DNA of 64,000 bases, from NCBI RefSeq assembly GCF_014646055.1, contig NZ_BMMS01000003.1:248001-312000 (forward strand), in the 5' to 3' direction. Positions within the stretch are counted from its first letter, which is position 1. Each line of letters begins with the position of its first letter. Positions 35,511 to 44,585 of this stretch are shown here, piece after piece. The translations under genes and the position numbers were made by a program. The notes beneath the pieces were generated by a model. The model did not search any database. It was not told the origin of the DNA and saw only the letters and a program-made list of their open reading frames with translations. Source of the DNA: Wenjunlia tyrosinilytica. Lineage in GTDB: Bacteria > Actinomycetota > Actinomycetes > Streptomycetales > Streptomycetaceae.

Positions 35511-36437
35511 ATGAAAGCCATCGCCTACCGCACCTACGGCGGTCCCGAGGTCCTCGAGTACGTCGACCTGCCCGACCCCAGGGTCGGACCCGACTCGGTC
35601 CTCATCCGCGTCAAGGCCGCCGCGGTCAACCCCGTGGACTGGAAGGCGCAGGCCGGGTACCTCGACAGCGCCCTCCAGGCCGTCTTCCCGGTCGTCCCGG
35701 GATGGGATGTCTCGGGCGTCGTCGAGCAGGTCGGGGCCTCGGTAGCGGAGTTCGCCCCCGGCGACGAGGTGATCGCCTACGTCCGCGAGGACTTCCTCTC
35801 GCGCGGCACCTACGCGGAGCTGGTCGCGGCGCCGATCCGCACCGTGGCCCGCAAGCCCCGCAACCTCTCCTTCGCCGAGGCCGCCGGGCTCCCGCTCGCC
35901 GGACTGACCGCGTACCAGGCGCTGTTGAAGTCGCTCGAGGTGCGCGGCGGCGAGACCGTCCTGGTGCACGCGGCCGCGGGCGGTGTGGGGTCGATGGCCG
36001 TGCAGATCGCCCGTGCCGTCGGCGCCCGGGTGATCGGCACGGCGAGCGAGCGCAACCACGAGTACCTGCGCTCCCTCGGCGCCGAGCCGGTCGCCTACGG
36101 CGACGGCCTGGTCGGGCGGGTGCGGGCGTCGGCCCCCGAGGGCGTGGACGCGGTGCTGGACCTCGTGGGCGGCGACGCGCTCAAGGCCTCCCCCGAGCTG
36201 CTCGCCCCCGGCGGACGGCTGGCCTCCATCGCCGACGGCTCGGTGCTCGCCATGGGCGGCGCCTACGTCTTCGTCCGCCCCGACCCGCAGGACCTGGAGG
36301 CGCTGACCGAACTGGTCGAGCGCGGGGAGCTGAAGGTCGAGCTGGCGGCCACCTTCCCGCTGGAGCAGGCGGCCGAGGCGCAGCGGCTCAACGCCGCGGG
36401 CCACACCCGCGGCAAGATCGCCCTGCTGGTCGGCTGA
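35511..36437 (+). CDS. NADP-dependent quinone oxidoreductase (zinc-free MDR family)
   Basis: The 308-residue enzyme has the GroES-like N-terminal domain (IAYRTYGGPEVLEYVDLPDP, KAAAVNPVDWKAQAGYL) and a Rossmann domain with VHAAAGGVGSMAVQIARAVG and VIGTASERNHEYLRSLGA. The lack of the structural-zinc cysteines places it with quinone reductases rather than alcohol dehydrogenases. AGGAG is nine bases before the ATG. It is 76 bases downstream of the efflux gene and probably in the same MarR regulon, reducing toxic quinones. Confidence 0.9.
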   Translation: MKAIAYRTYGGPEVLEYVDLPDPRVGPDSVLIRVKAAAVNPVDWKAQAGYLDSALQAVFPVVPGWDVSGVVEQVGASVAEFAPGDEVIAYVREDFLSRGTYAELVAAPIRTVARKPRNLSFAEAAGLPLAGLTAYQALLKSLEVRGGETVLVHAAAGGVGSMAVQIARAVGARVIGTASERNHEYLRSLGAEPVAYGDGLVGRVRASAPEGVDAVLDLVGGDALKASPELLAPGGRLASIADGSVLAMGGAYVFVRPDPQDLEALTELVERGELKVELAATFPLEQAAEAQRLNAAGHTRGKIALLVG

Positions 36438-36459
36438 ACCAGCCCCGTCGCGGCGGTGG

Positions 36460-36487
36460 GCCCGCGGGCACAGGGGTGCCCGCGGGC
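36460..36487 (+). terminator. terminator after the quinone reductase gene
   Basis: Perfect 12-base arms GCCCGCGGGCAC (36460-36471) and GTGCCCGCGGGC (36476-36487) enclose AGGG. It starts 23 bases after the stop codon. Confidence 0.75.
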
Positions 36488-36566
36488 TCAGCCGTTCCCG
36501 CTGCGCCGCCGGGGGCGCAGACCCGTCCGTGACACGGATCACCCGCCCGTACGGCATGATCGAGGG

Positions 36567-37493
36567 GTGACCGCACGCCTGATGCTGCTCGACTCCGCCA
36601 GCCTGTACTTCCGTGCCTACTTCGGTGTCCCCGAATCGGTGAAGGCTCCCGACGGCACCCCGGTGAACGCCGTCCGCGGGCTGCTCGACTTCATCGCCCG
36701 GCTCGTGGACGACCACCGGCCCACCCACCTCGTCGCCTGCATGGACGCCGACTGGCGGCCGCAGTGGCGGGTGGACCTCATCCCCTCCTACAAGGCGCAC
36801 CGGGTGGCCGAGGAGGCCCCGCCCGGCGAGGTGGACACCGAGGAGGTGCCGGACACGCTGTCGCCGCAGGTGCCGGTGATCGAGGCGGTGCTCGACGCGG
36901 TGGGGATCGCCCGCGTGGGGGTGCCGGGCTACGAGGCCGACGACGTCATCGGAACACTCACCGCGCTGGCGAAGACCCCGGTGGACGTGGTGACGGGCGA
37001 CCGCGACCTGTTCCAGCTCGTGGACGACGCCCGCGCGGTGCGGGTGCTCTACCCCGTCAAGGGTGTGGGCACCCTGGAGACCGTGGACCAGGGCCGCCTG
37101 GCGCAGAAGTACGGCATCGGCAGCGGCGCCGCCTACGCCGACCTCGCTCTGATGCGCGGCGACCCCAGCGACGGGCTGCCGGGTGTGCCCGGGATCGGCG
37201 AGAAGACGGCGGCGAAGCTGCTCGAGGCCCATGGCGACCTGGCCGGGATCCTGGCCGCCGTGGACGACCCGCGTTCGAAGCTGACGGCGGCCCAGCGCGC
37301 GAAGTTCCATGGCGCCCGGGACTATCTGGCGGTGGCACCGAAGGTGGTGCGGGTGGCGCACGATGTGCCGCTGCCGGAGCTCGACGCCGCGTTGCCGCGG
37401 CAGCCGCGCGCCCCTCGGGCGCTCGCGGAGCTGAAATCCCGCTGGGGTCTGGGCGGCTCGCTGGAGCGGCTGGTCAACACCCTGGCCCGGTGA
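36567..37493 (+). CDS. 5'-3' exonuclease (PolA N-terminal / FEN type)
   Basis: The 308-residue protein corresponds to the 5'-3' exonuclease domain of DNA polymerase I as a free-standing enzyme. It shows LLDSASLYFRAYFGVP, the acidic metal ligands in YEADDVIGTL and VVTGDRDLFQLV, and the helix-hairpin-helix GDPSDGLPGVPGIGEKTAAKLL. Such enzymes remove RNA primers or flaps. GTG at 36567 is used; the preceding GAGGG is very close, so an ATG four codons later is an alternative. It is convergent with the phospholipase-like gene. Confidence 0.9.
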   Translation: MTARLMLLDSASLYFRAYFGVPESVKAPDGTPVNAVRGLLDFIARLVDDHRPTHLVACMDADWRPQWRVDLIPSYKAHRVAEEAPPGEVDTEEVPDTLSPQVPVIEAVLDAVGIARVGVPGYEADDVIGTLTALAKTPVDVVTGDRDLFQLVDDARAVRVLYPVKGVGTLETVDQGRLAQKYGIGSGAAYADLALMRGDPSDGLPGVPGIGEKTAAKLLEAHGDLAGILAAVDDPRSKLTAAQRAKFHGARDYLAVAPKVVRVAHDVPLPELDAALPRQPRAPRALAELKSRWGLGGSLERLVNTLAR

Positions 37494-37523
37494 GCCCGCG
37501 CCCCGGACCTGAGCGGCGGTCCG

Positions 37524-37549
37524 GCCCTGAGCGGCGCCCCGCTCAGGGC
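37524..37549. terminator. bidirectional terminator between the exonuclease and phospholipase genes
   Basis: Perfect 11-base arms GCCCTGAGCGG (37524-37534) and CCGCTCAGGGC (37539-37549) enclose CGCC. The right arm covers the stop codon of the phospholipase gene (TGA at 37545-37543). Confidence 0.7.
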
Positions 37550-38703
37550 TCGAGGTGCGCGGCCCGGCAGTCGCCGGGCGCGTTGACCGGGTCGCACCGC
37601 ACGGTCAGGCCACCGGGGAGCCGGGCGGTGTAGTCGGACCCGTCCCGTGCGGCGAGTCCGGTGACGGGGAAGTCCGTGCTGATCATCTGCGCGCCCGAGG
37701 CGAGGGCGGCCCGCAGCCGCGAGGTGTCCCCGGAGGCGGCCTCGGTGAACGGCACATCGGAGCGGGTCCGCACGAAGTAGCCCTTCTCCACCATGGAGCG
37801 GATGACGGCCTCGTTGGCGCCCGTGGGATCGTTCCAGCCGACGAAGGCCGCGTCCGGGCGCCCGGGGCGGGAGTTGGTGAACAGCACCCTGCCCTCCAGA
37901 TTGGGCCGCCCGCCCGCGCGGTAGGCGTCCTGCAGGGCCTGGTCCTGGTTGTCCATCAGGAACATCAGCTTCCCTCTGGAGCGGCGCAGCGAGGGCCAGC
38001 CCCGTTCCAGCACCGACTGCTCGAGGGTCCTGCCGGGCACACGGACGTCGTCCGGGGTCACCATCCGCGAAGCGCCCACCACCGACCGGATCTGCTCATC
38101 GAGCGCGTCCAGCAGGCCGGTCGTCCACGGCGGGCTCTTGGCGCCCCCCTGCGCCTCCATGGCCGGATCGGTCCGCTTCAGCTCCAGCAGCACGGGGACG
38201 GGTACATGGCCGCCTCGGGCCGTGGACCAGCCCATGACCTGCCTCAGGCACACCCTCAGTGATACGCAGTTGGTGCCGTAGTCGTGGTCGGCCCAGTGCA
38301 GCACCTTGAACCCGGGGCGGCCGTACTCGGGATCGGTCAGCGGTCCGAGACCGGCGTCGCGGCGCACCAGCGGACGGCTGTAGAGGCCGCCCTCGGGGTC
38401 GGGGAAGACATCGAGCTCGATGCCGCGCACCCGCTGGTCCTCGAACTGCGCGGGCAAGGAGGCATGGGAGTACTCGAGGTTCCAGAAGCCGGCGTCGGTG
38501 CGCCGCTGCACCTCCTTCTCGGCGAAGGCGAGTTCCCGGTGGTAGCTGTTGTGCGTCGCCATGGCCTGGATCTGATTGAGCCTCACCGAGGAGGCCCCGG
38601 CCTCGGCGCCCGGCGCCGCTCCGGAGAGCAGACCGCAGGCGGCGGCGAACGACACGGCGATCACGGCGGCGCGGCGGTGGCGCGAGCGGGGCGACGCGGG
38701 CAC
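37543..38703 (-). CDS. secreted PI-specific phospholipase C1-like protein
   Basis: The 386-residue protein has a signal peptide (AAVIAVSFAAACGLLSGAAPG, split by a small residue run, cleavage near AEAG-A). The catalytic region follows: IQAMATHNSYHREL (first catalytic His), then RGIELDVFPDPEGGLYSRPL (metal/acid residues), VLHWADHDYG (second His) and PVPVLLELK. This matches the Ca2+-dependent PI-PLC-like fold. It acts outside the cell on phospholipid or sugar-phosphodiester substrates. The start is GTG with GGGAGG five bases upstream. No lipobox context fits the Cys at residue 23 well, though it is a possible alternative. Confidence 0.88.
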   Translation of the reverse strand: MPASPRSRHRRAAVIAVSFAAACGLLSGAAPGAEAGASSVRLNQIQAMATHNSYHRELAFAEKEVQRRTDAGFWNLEYSHASLPAQFEDQRVRGIELDVFPDPEGGLYSRPLVRRDAGLGPLTDPEYGRPGFKVLHWADHDYGTNCVSLRVCLRQVMGWSTARGGHVPVPVLLELKRTDPAMEAQGGAKSPPWTTGLLDALDEQIRSVVGASRMVTPDDVRVPGRTLEQSVLERGWPSLRRSRGKLMFLMDNQDQALQDAYRAGGRPNLEGRVLFTNSRPGRPDAAFVGWNDPTGANEAVIRSMVEKGYFVRTRSDVPFTEAASGDTSRLRAALASGAQMISTDFPVTGLAARDGSDYTARLPGGLTVRCDPVNAPGDCRAAHLEP

Positions 38704-38924
38704 TGCGGCCTCCCGGAGCGGGCGCGGAGCGTGGGTGGAACGGGGGATCGCGACCCTGCCGGGAAGTGCTTGCGCGTCCGTGCCCAGCAGTTGCCGTCCC
38801 GGTGAACATGCCGGGACGGCGACTGCCGGTCAAGGAGGCGTCTCGGACAGCGCGTTGGTGATGGATGATGCCGAACGGCCGAACGGCCGAACGGGACGAA
38901 CGGGACGACTGGCGTGAGGCTGCG
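38704..38924. other. 221-bp gap with short direct repeats
   Basis: The gap holds the phospholipase promoter (not resolved) and three to four tandem copies of GAACGGCC/CGAACGGGA at about 38872-38905, close to the helicase stop codon. I see no gene. Confidence 0.5.
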
Positions 38925-41711
38925 TCAGCCCACGGAGGAGTAGGCGATGACGCCCCGTCGCAGCGAGTCGACGGCCTTGCGGGCATTGGCGCGCACCGGA
39001 CTGCCCTCCGGCGCCGCCTTGGTGATCTGGCCCAGGACGTCGATGAGCTGCCGGGTCCAGCGCACGAAGTCGCCCGCGGGCATGTCGGCGTCGCGCAGTA
39101 CCGCGTCCAGGCCGTGACCGCTTGCCCAGCGGTACGCCGCCCACGCGAAGCCCAGATCCGGCTCGCGCTGTCCGACGTTCTCGATCGTGGACAGCTTGTG
39201 CTGTTCCTCCAGCGCGTCGAGCCGGCCCCACAGCCGCACCATCTCGCCCAGGGCCTCCTTGGCCGGCCCCGTCGGCAGGCGCGGCGGCATGGCGTCGTCC
39301 GACTGACGCGACTCGTAGACCAGCGCCGAGGCGCAGGCGGCCAGCTCGGCCGGCTTGAGCGCGTCCCAGGCGCCCTCCCGCAGGCATTCGGCGGCCAGCA
39401 GGTCGAGCTCGCCGTAGAGCCGGGCCAGCCGCTGGCCGTCCGGGGTGACGTCGTCGCCCTTGAGGTAGTCCAGGTCGGTCAGCAGGGCGCAGACCCGGTC
39501 GAAGGTGCGAGCGATGGTGTTGGTACGGCCCTCGATCCTGCGCTCGAGCTGCCTGGTGTCACGGGTCAGCCGGTGGTAGCGCTCCGACCAGCGCGCGTGG
39601 TCCTCGCGGTCGTCGCAGCCGTGGCAGGGATGCGCCCTGATGGCCGAGCGCAGACGGGCGATCTCGGGATCGTCGGCCGCCGCGGCGCGGCTCTTGCGCC
39701 GCCGCTGGGGCTCGTAGTGCCCGGCCTTGGTGCGCAGCGCCGACGCGAGGTCGCGCCTGGACTGCGGGCTGCGCTGGTTGAACGACTTGGGGATGCGCAT
39801 ACGGTCCACAGGCTCGACCGCCGTGGGGAAGTCCGCCATGGACAGCCGTTTGACCTGCCGCTCGGCGGTGAGCACCATCGGGCGCGGCCCGTCGTGGTGG
39901 TCCTGCCGGTGCCCCTGGCTGCGGCCGGGCGGCAGGCCGGGGTCGACGACCACGGCGAGTCCGGCGTAGCGGCCGGCGGGAACGTGGATGATGTCGCCGG
40001 GCCGCAGCTTCTCCAGCGACTCGGCCGCCGCCGCCCTGCGCTGGTTGACGCCCTGCCGTGACAGCTCGGCCTCGCGGTCCTTGAGCTGCCTGCGCAGCCG
40101 GGCGTACTCCTCGAAGTCCCCGAGGTGGCAGGTCATGGCCTCCTTGTAGCCGTCGAGGCCCTCTTCGTTGCGCTGGACCTGCCGGGAGATGCCGACGACC
40201 GAGCGGTCCGCCTGGAACTGGGCGAACGAGGTCTCCAGCAGCTCACGCGAGCGGTGCCGCCCGAACTGGCCGACGAGGTTGACCGCCATGTTGTACGAGG
40301 GCTTGAAGGAGGAGCGCAGCGGGTAGGTCCGCGTGCCCGCCAGACCGGCGAGCGCCTTCGGGTCGAGGTTGGGCTGCCACAGCACCACGGCGTGGCCCTC
40401 GACGTCGATGCCGCGCCGCCCGGCCCGGCCGGTGAGCTGGGTGTACTCCCCCGGGGTCACATCGGCGTGGGTCTCGCCGTTCCACTTGACCAGCTTCTCC
40501 AGTACCACGGACCGCGCGGGCATGTTGATGCCCAGGGCCAGGGTCTCGGTGGCGAACACCGCCTTGACCAGGCCCCGCACGAACAGCTCCTCGACCACCT
40601 CCTTGAAGGTCGGCAGCATCCCCGCGTGGTGGGCGGCGACACCGCGCTCGAGGGCGTCCAGCCATTCGAAGTAGCCGAGGACGTGCAGGTCCTCGTCCGG
40701 GATGGCGGCGGTGCGCTCCTCGACCAGGGCCCGTACGCGGGCCCTGTCCTCGTCGTTGTTCAGCCGCAGCCCCGCGTACAGGCACTGCTGGACCGCGCCC
40801 TCGCACCCGGCGCGGCTGAAGATGAAGGTGATCGCCGGCAGAAGTCCCTCGGCGTCGAGCCGCTCGATGACCTCCACGCGGGAGGGCGTCCACACCCGGC
40901 GGCTGGGCGCCTTGGTGTAGCCCCTGCGCTCACGCCCGCCGCGCTCGCGGCGGTTGCGGTCGCCGATGCGCTGGGTCTCCGATCTGGCGAGCCTGACCAG
41001 ATCGTCGTTGACCTCGTGCTGGTCGTCGTCGACGAAGAGGTCGAAGAGCTTGCGTCCGGCCAGGACGTGCTGCCACAGCGGGACGGGCCGGTGCTCGGAG
41101 ACGATCACGGCGGTGTCGCCGCGAACGGTGTCGAGCCAGTCGCCGAACTCCTCCGCGTTGGAGACCGTGGCGGACAGGGAGGCCAGGGTGACGGACTCTG
41201 GGAGGTGGATGATGACCTCCTCCCAGACCGCTCCGCGGAAGCGGTCGGAGAGGTAGTGCACCTCGTCCATGACGACGTATCCGAGGCCCCCCAGCCCTGG
41301 GGAGCCCGCGTACAGCATGTTCCGCAGGACCTCGGTGGTCATGACGATCACGGGGGCGTCCCCGTTGATCGAGTTGTCCCCCGTGAGGAGTCCGACCTTG
41401 TCGGCGCCGTAGCGCTTGACCAGGTCGGCGTACTTCTGGTTGGACAGCGCCTTGATCGGCGTGGTGTAGAAGCACTTGCGGCCCGCGCGCAGGGCCATGT
41501 GGACCGCGAACTCACCGACGATGGTCTTGCCCGAGCCGGTGGGGGCGGCGACGAGCACCCCTCGGCCGTCCTCCAGGGCCCGGCATGCCTCGATCTGGAA
41601 GGGATCGAGCTCGAAGTCGTACATCTCGCGGAACGAGCCGAAGGCCGTGGCCTGCTCCTTGGCACGCTTGACAGAGGCGGCGTAGCGCTCCGCCGGGGAC
41701 ATGTCGTTCAT
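38925..41711 (-). CDS. helY: Ski2/Mtr4-like DEAD/DEAH-box helicase (HelY type)
   Basis: The 928-residue helicase has motif I (AAPTGSGKTIVGEFA), Ia (TTPIKALSNQKY), II (VVMDEVHYLSD), III (LSATVSN), and domain 2 with IFSRAGCEGAVQQ, ETLALGINMPAR and motif VI (YTQLTGRAGRRGID). The C-terminal third holds the DSHCT region. Actinobacterial HelY is related to the yeast RNA helicase Ski2; an RNA-processing role is inferred. A CHGCDDREDHARW segment (about residue 690) is typical of the actinobacterial form. It is the last gene of a long minus-strand array after the lipid kinase. Confidence 0.93.
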   Translation of the reverse strand: MNDMSPAERYAASVKRAKEQATAFGSFREMYDFELDPFQIEACRALEDGRGVLVAAPTGSGKTIVGEFAVHMALRAGRKCFYTTPIKALSNQKYADLVKRYGADKVGLLTGDNSINGDAPVIVMTTEVLRNMLYAGSPGLGGLGYVVMDEVHYLSDRFRGAVWEEVIIHLPESVTLASLSATVSNAEEFGDWLDTVRGDTAVIVSEHRPVPLWQHVLAGRKLFDLFVDDDQHEVNDDLVRLARSETQRIGDRNRRERGGRERRGYTKAPSRRVWTPSRVEVIERLDAEGLLPAITFIFSRAGCEGAVQQCLYAGLRLNNDEDRARVRALVEERTAAIPDEDLHVLGYFEWLDALERGVAAHHAGMLPTFKEVVEELFVRGLVKAVFATETLALGINMPARSVVLEKLVKWNGETHADVTPGEYTQLTGRAGRRGIDVEGHAVVLWQPNLDPKALAGLAGTRTYPLRSSFKPSYNMAVNLVGQFGRHRSRELLETSFAQFQADRSVVGISRQVQRNEEGLDGYKEAMTCHLGDFEEYARLRRQLKDREAELSRQGVNQRRAAAAESLEKLRPGDIIHVPAGRYAGLAVVVDPGLPPGRSQGHRQDHHDGPRPMVLTAERQVKRLSMADFPTAVEPVDRMRIPKSFNQRSPQSRRDLASALRTKAGHYEPQRRRKSRAAAADDPEIARLRSAIRAHPCHGCDDREDHARWSERYHRLTRDTRQLERRIEGRTNTIARTFDRVCALLTDLDYLKGDDVTPDGQRLARLYGELDLLAAECLREGAWDALKPAELAACASALVYESRQSDDAMPPRLPTGPAKEALGEMVRLWGRLDALEEQHKLSTIENVGQREPDLGFAWAAYRWASGHGLDAVLRDADMPAGDFVRWTRQLIDVLGQITKAAPEGSPVRANARKAVDSLRRGVIAYSSVG

Positions 41712-41772
41712 TGTCTTCGAGCCTACCGGCCGGGTACGACACGGGTCTCGATCATTTCGGGCGCCGAACGCG

Positions 41773-42660
41773 TCAGGCGAGGACCCTCACCGCCTCGGGG
41801 ACGGTCTCGGCGGTCAGCGGGAGCGCGCCGAGCGGCTCGCCGTCGGCGTAGCCGGTGACCCCGGGCGCGGTCAGCCGCACGGTGGCGGCGCGGTGCACCG
41901 TGACGGCCGGGTGGTCCAGGTGGGTGCCCTTGTAGACACGAGGGAAGACCCTCAGCAAAGCGGTGCGGCCGCACCGGCCGACCACGGTGATGTCGAACCG
42001 CCCGTCGTCGAGCCGCGCTTCGGAGCAGATGCGCATGCCGCCGCCGTAGGAGGGGCCGTTGCCGATCGCGACCAGGGTGGCCTCCACCTCCTGCTCGGGG
42101 CCCGCGTCGAGGCGGATCCGGAACGGGATCGGCCGCAGCGCGCCGAGCTCGGCCAGCAGCGCCAGGTTGTAGCAGAACCTGCCGCGGGCCAGGCGCATCC
42201 TGTTGGCGCGGTCGTTGACCCGTGAGTCGAGGCCGGCGGCCATGACGGTCCCGAACCAGCGCTCGCCGACGCGTCCGAGGTCCACGGCCCGGGTCCGCTC
42301 CTCCTTGAGCGCCTCCGCCACGACCGCGGCGGACGCCTCGGGATCGCCGAAGGGCAGACCGACGGCGCGGGCGAAGTCGTTGCCGGTGCCTGCGGCGACC
42401 ACACCGAGCGGGGTGGCGGTCCCGGCCACCGCCTGCAGCGCCAGTCCCACCATGCCGTCACCTCCCACGGCGACCACGGCGGTGTCCCCGGCGGCGGCCG
42501 CCTCGCGCAGCCTGGCCAGGGCGTCGTCGGCGTCGGTGCCGACGATCCCACGGACGGTGAACCCGGCCCGGCGCAGCACCCGGGAGACGGGTTCGGCCGC
42601 ACGGGCGCCCCGGCCGCGGCCGGCGGTGGGATTGACGAAGAGGAGGACGTCGCGACGCAC
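41773..42660 (-). CDS. diacylglycerol/lipid kinase (DagK/YegS type)
   Basis: The 295-residue protein begins LLFVNPTAGRGRG and has the nucleotide motif VVAVGGDGMVGLALQAVAG, then GVVAAGTGNDFARAVGLP and a C-terminal beta-sandwich with GNGPSYGGGMRICSEARLDDG. This is the DAGK-cat family that phosphorylates diacylglycerol or related lipids with ATP. Start is GTG at 42660. It lies between tatC and helY in the same direction. Confidence 0.92.
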   Translation of the reverse strand: MRRDVLLFVNPTAGRGRGARAAEPVSRVLRRAGFTVRGIVGTDADDALARLREAAAAGDTAVVAVGGDGMVGLALQAVAGTATPLGVVAAGTGNDFARAVGLPFGDPEASAAVVAEALKEERTRAVDLGRVGERWFGTVMAAGLDSRVNDRANRMRLARGRFCYNLALLAELGALRPIPFRIRLDAGPEQEVEATLVAIGNGPSYGGGMRICSEARLDDGRFDITVVGRCGRTALLRVFPRVYKGTHLDHPAVTVHRAATVRLTAPGVTGYADGEPLGALPLTAETVPEAVRVLA

Positions 42661-42690
42661 GGGCGGACCCTACCGGGCGGCGTCGGGCGC

Positions 42691-42734
42691 CGGAAGGGGG
42701 ACGGCGGGGCGGCGGAAGGGGGACGGCGGGGCGC
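42691..42734. repeat. tandem 22-bp repeat
   Basis: Two copies of CGGAAGGGGGACGGCGGGGC plus two bases lie at 42691-42712 and 42713-42734 (one difference, at the last base), followed by a partial third copy. It is in the gap between tatC and the lipid kinase gene. Confidence 0.8.
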
Positions 42735-42796
42735 CGGAAGCGGAGGTCCCGGGCCCGGACCGGCTCGGATCCGGGGCTCAGTGGCGGGGCCCGGGA

Positions 42797-43726
42797 TCAG
42801 GTGATGTCGTCGTCGAACCGTTCCGCCGTGCGGACGGGCTCCACGGCGCCCACCGACTGCGGGGTGAGGTCGAGGTCGGAGGCCTCGTCGTCGTCGAGCT
42901 GGGCGTCCGGGTCGGCGGCCCTGCGGCGGGCCTTGCGGCGGTCGTTGACCAGTGAGACCAGGACGGCGAGGAAGTACAGGACCACGATCGGCCCGGCCAG
43001 CGCGGTCATGCTCAGCGGGTCGGTGCTCGGGGTGGCGACGGCGGCGAAGACGGTGATGCCCATGACCATGCCGCGCCACCAGCCGGCCATCCGGCGGCCC
43101 GTGATCACCCCTCCGAAGTTGAGCAGCACCAGGAGGAGCGGCAGCTCGAAGGAGAGGCCGAAGACGACGACCATGCGCGTGACGAGGTCGAGGTAGTCGT
43201 CGAGCGGCAGCAGGTTGTCGACGTCCTGCGGGGTGAAGCCGATCAGGACCTGCGCGGTGGTCGGCAGGATCTTGTAGGCGAAGAAGCCGCCGGCGAGGAA
43301 GAGGGGGAAGCCCGCGCCCACGAAGGCGAGCGAGTATTTCTTCTCGTAGTTGTGGAGCCCGGGGGCGAGGAAGGCCCAGAGCTGGTAGAGCCAGATGGGG
43401 GTGGACAGCACCACTCCCGCCATCAGCGAGACCTTCAGCGCGAGTGTGAACGGCGTCAGCAGGCCGTTCATGGTCAGGTGCGCGCAGCGCTTGTCGCCGC
43501 TCGCCTTCTTGTGCGCGATCTCGCTGAGCGAGGCCTCGCAGCCGATGGACTTCAGCACCGGATCGACGAGGAAGTTGATCAGGTCCTTGTAGAAGAACGC
43601 GGCGACGACCGTGACCACGAGGATCGCGATGACCGACTTGAACAGCCGGTTGCGGAGCTCACGCAGATGCTCCGCGAGGGGCATGCGCCCCTCCGGGTCC
43701 TTGGGCTTGCGGGCAGGCTTGAGCAA
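42797..43726 (-). CDS. tatC: Sec-independent translocase subunit TatC
   Basis: The 309-residue protein has six membrane helices and TatC landmarks: GRMPLAEHLRELRNRLFKS at the N-terminus, SLMAGVVLSTPIWLYQLWAF, APGLHNYEKKY, and FGLSFELPLLLVLLNFGGV. The chosen start is TTG at 43726 (residues LLKPARKPKD), which has GAGGA upstream and matches known Streptomyces TatC N-termini. A longer frame starting at 43825 would overlap tatA by 41 bases. A polar acidic tail (DDEASDLDLTPQ) ends the protein. With TatA (and TatB elsewhere) it exports folded proteins. Confidence 0.95.
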   Translation of the reverse strand: MLKPARKPKDPEGRMPLAEHLRELRNRLFKSVIAILVVTVVAAFFYKDLINFLVDPVLKSIGCEASLSEIAHKKASGDKRCAHLTMNGLLTPFTLALKVSLMAGVVLSTPIWLYQLWAFLAPGLHNYEKKYSLAFVGAGFPLFLAGGFFAYKILPTTAQVLIGFTPQDVDNLLPLDDYLDLVTRMVVVFGLSFELPLLLVLLNFGGVITGRRMAGWWRGMVMGITVFAAVATPSTDPLSMTALAGPIVVLYFLAVLVSLVNDRRKARRRAADPDAQLDDDEASDLDLTPQSVGAVEPVRTAERFDDDIT

Positions 43727-43784
43727 CCGCCGGTCCTCGTCTCGAACGTCGGCCGGGCGGGCGTGCCCTGCCGGTCTCCTGGTG

Positions 43785-44066
43785 TCAGCGCTGGGTGCGG
43801 TCGGGCTCGGTGACCGGTCGGGCACCGGTGACGTCGCCGGGCGCTGCCTGGATCGTACGGGGAGCGGTCTGCTGCGGCTCGGACGGGGCGTCCTGGGACT
43901 CCGGCTTGTCCGCGCCGTCGCTCTTCATGGCCTTGGCCTCGCTCTTGAGGATGCGGGCCGACTTGCCGAGCGACCTGGCCATGTCCGGAAGGCGCTTCGC
44001 TCCGAACAGCAACAGGATGACCACGAGGATGAGGATGATCTCCGTGGGTCCGAGCCTGCCAAACAT
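43785..44066 (-). CDS. tatA: Sec-independent translocase subunit TatA
   Basis: The 93-residue protein has one N-terminal helix (GPTEIILILVVILLLFGAKR), the FGxxxLP hinge (FGAKRLPDMARSLG), an amphipathic helix and a disordered polar tail. TatA oligomers form the pore-like element of the Tat system. It is 59 bases upstream of tatC, in the same operon. Confidence 0.96.
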   Translation of the reverse strand: MFGRLGPTEIILILVVILLLFGAKRLPDMARSLGKSARILKSEAKAMKSDGADKPESQDAPSEPQQTAPRTIQAAPGDVTGARPVTEPDRTQR

Positions 44067-44361
44067 AAGCGACTACCTTTTCACCAGGGGTGGCGTGGGT
44101 CCACATTCCATGAGGGCCGCGGCTCGGCATGTGCGGGCCTGGCCCTCTACTGCCAGCGATCGTAACCCGCAAGGGTTAACGGTTGGCAATCCCTCGAAGG
44201 CCCGGCGGTGACACGGCACTCGGCCCTGCCTCGTCGCCGGGGGTCTCCTCGGCGGCCCCCACGCGCACCGGAAAGGGCCGACGGCCAAAGCGTACTCCCC
44301 CGGTCTGGACCTTCACAGAGGCTGGCGGAGGAACTCCCAGGTCAGACGGGGAAGATGCGTT
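44067..44361 (-). promoter_or_regulatory. control region of tatAC
   Basis: No gene is seen in these 295 bases. On the minus strand TTGCCA (44189-44184) and TACGAT (44164-44159) with 19-base spacing form a plausible promoter about 95 bases before tatA. AACCC/GGGTT arms lie between the two boxes (44167-44179 area), a possible operator. Confidence 0.4.
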
Positions 44362-44562
44362 TCAGCTCCGTGCGCCGCCGCCCCTGGCCGCCAGGGGGGC
44401 CGCCACCCGCTCCACCTCTTCGGAGGCCGCACGGATGCCGTGGGAGGCCCGCCGCAGCTCCTGGGTCAGCCGCCCCAGCTCCCGGGACACCCGAAGGGCC
44501 AGGACGGCGAGGACCGCCAGTCCGGCCACGGCCAGCACCACACCCGTGATCATCAACGCCAT
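44362..44562 (-). CDS. small single-helix membrane protein
   Basis: The 66-residue product has one membrane helix near its N-terminus (MITGVVLAVAGLAVLAVLAL) and a charged, probably coiled tail (SRELGRLTQELRRASHGIRA). I do not recognise a named family, but its place between tatA and the WYL regulators appears conserved in Streptomyces from memory. ATG at 44562 is the only good start. Confidence 0.65.
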   Translation of the reverse strand: MALMITGVVLAVAGLAVLAVLALRVSRELGRLTQELRRASHGIRAASEEVERVAAPLAARGGGARS

Positions 44563-44585
44563 GCGCCGAGCCTATCCGTGCCCGC

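Noticed and set aside
22172-38924. Genomic island or prophage
   Set aside because: Gene content looks accessory, but no integrase, attachment site, tRNA or change in GC content marks an island border.
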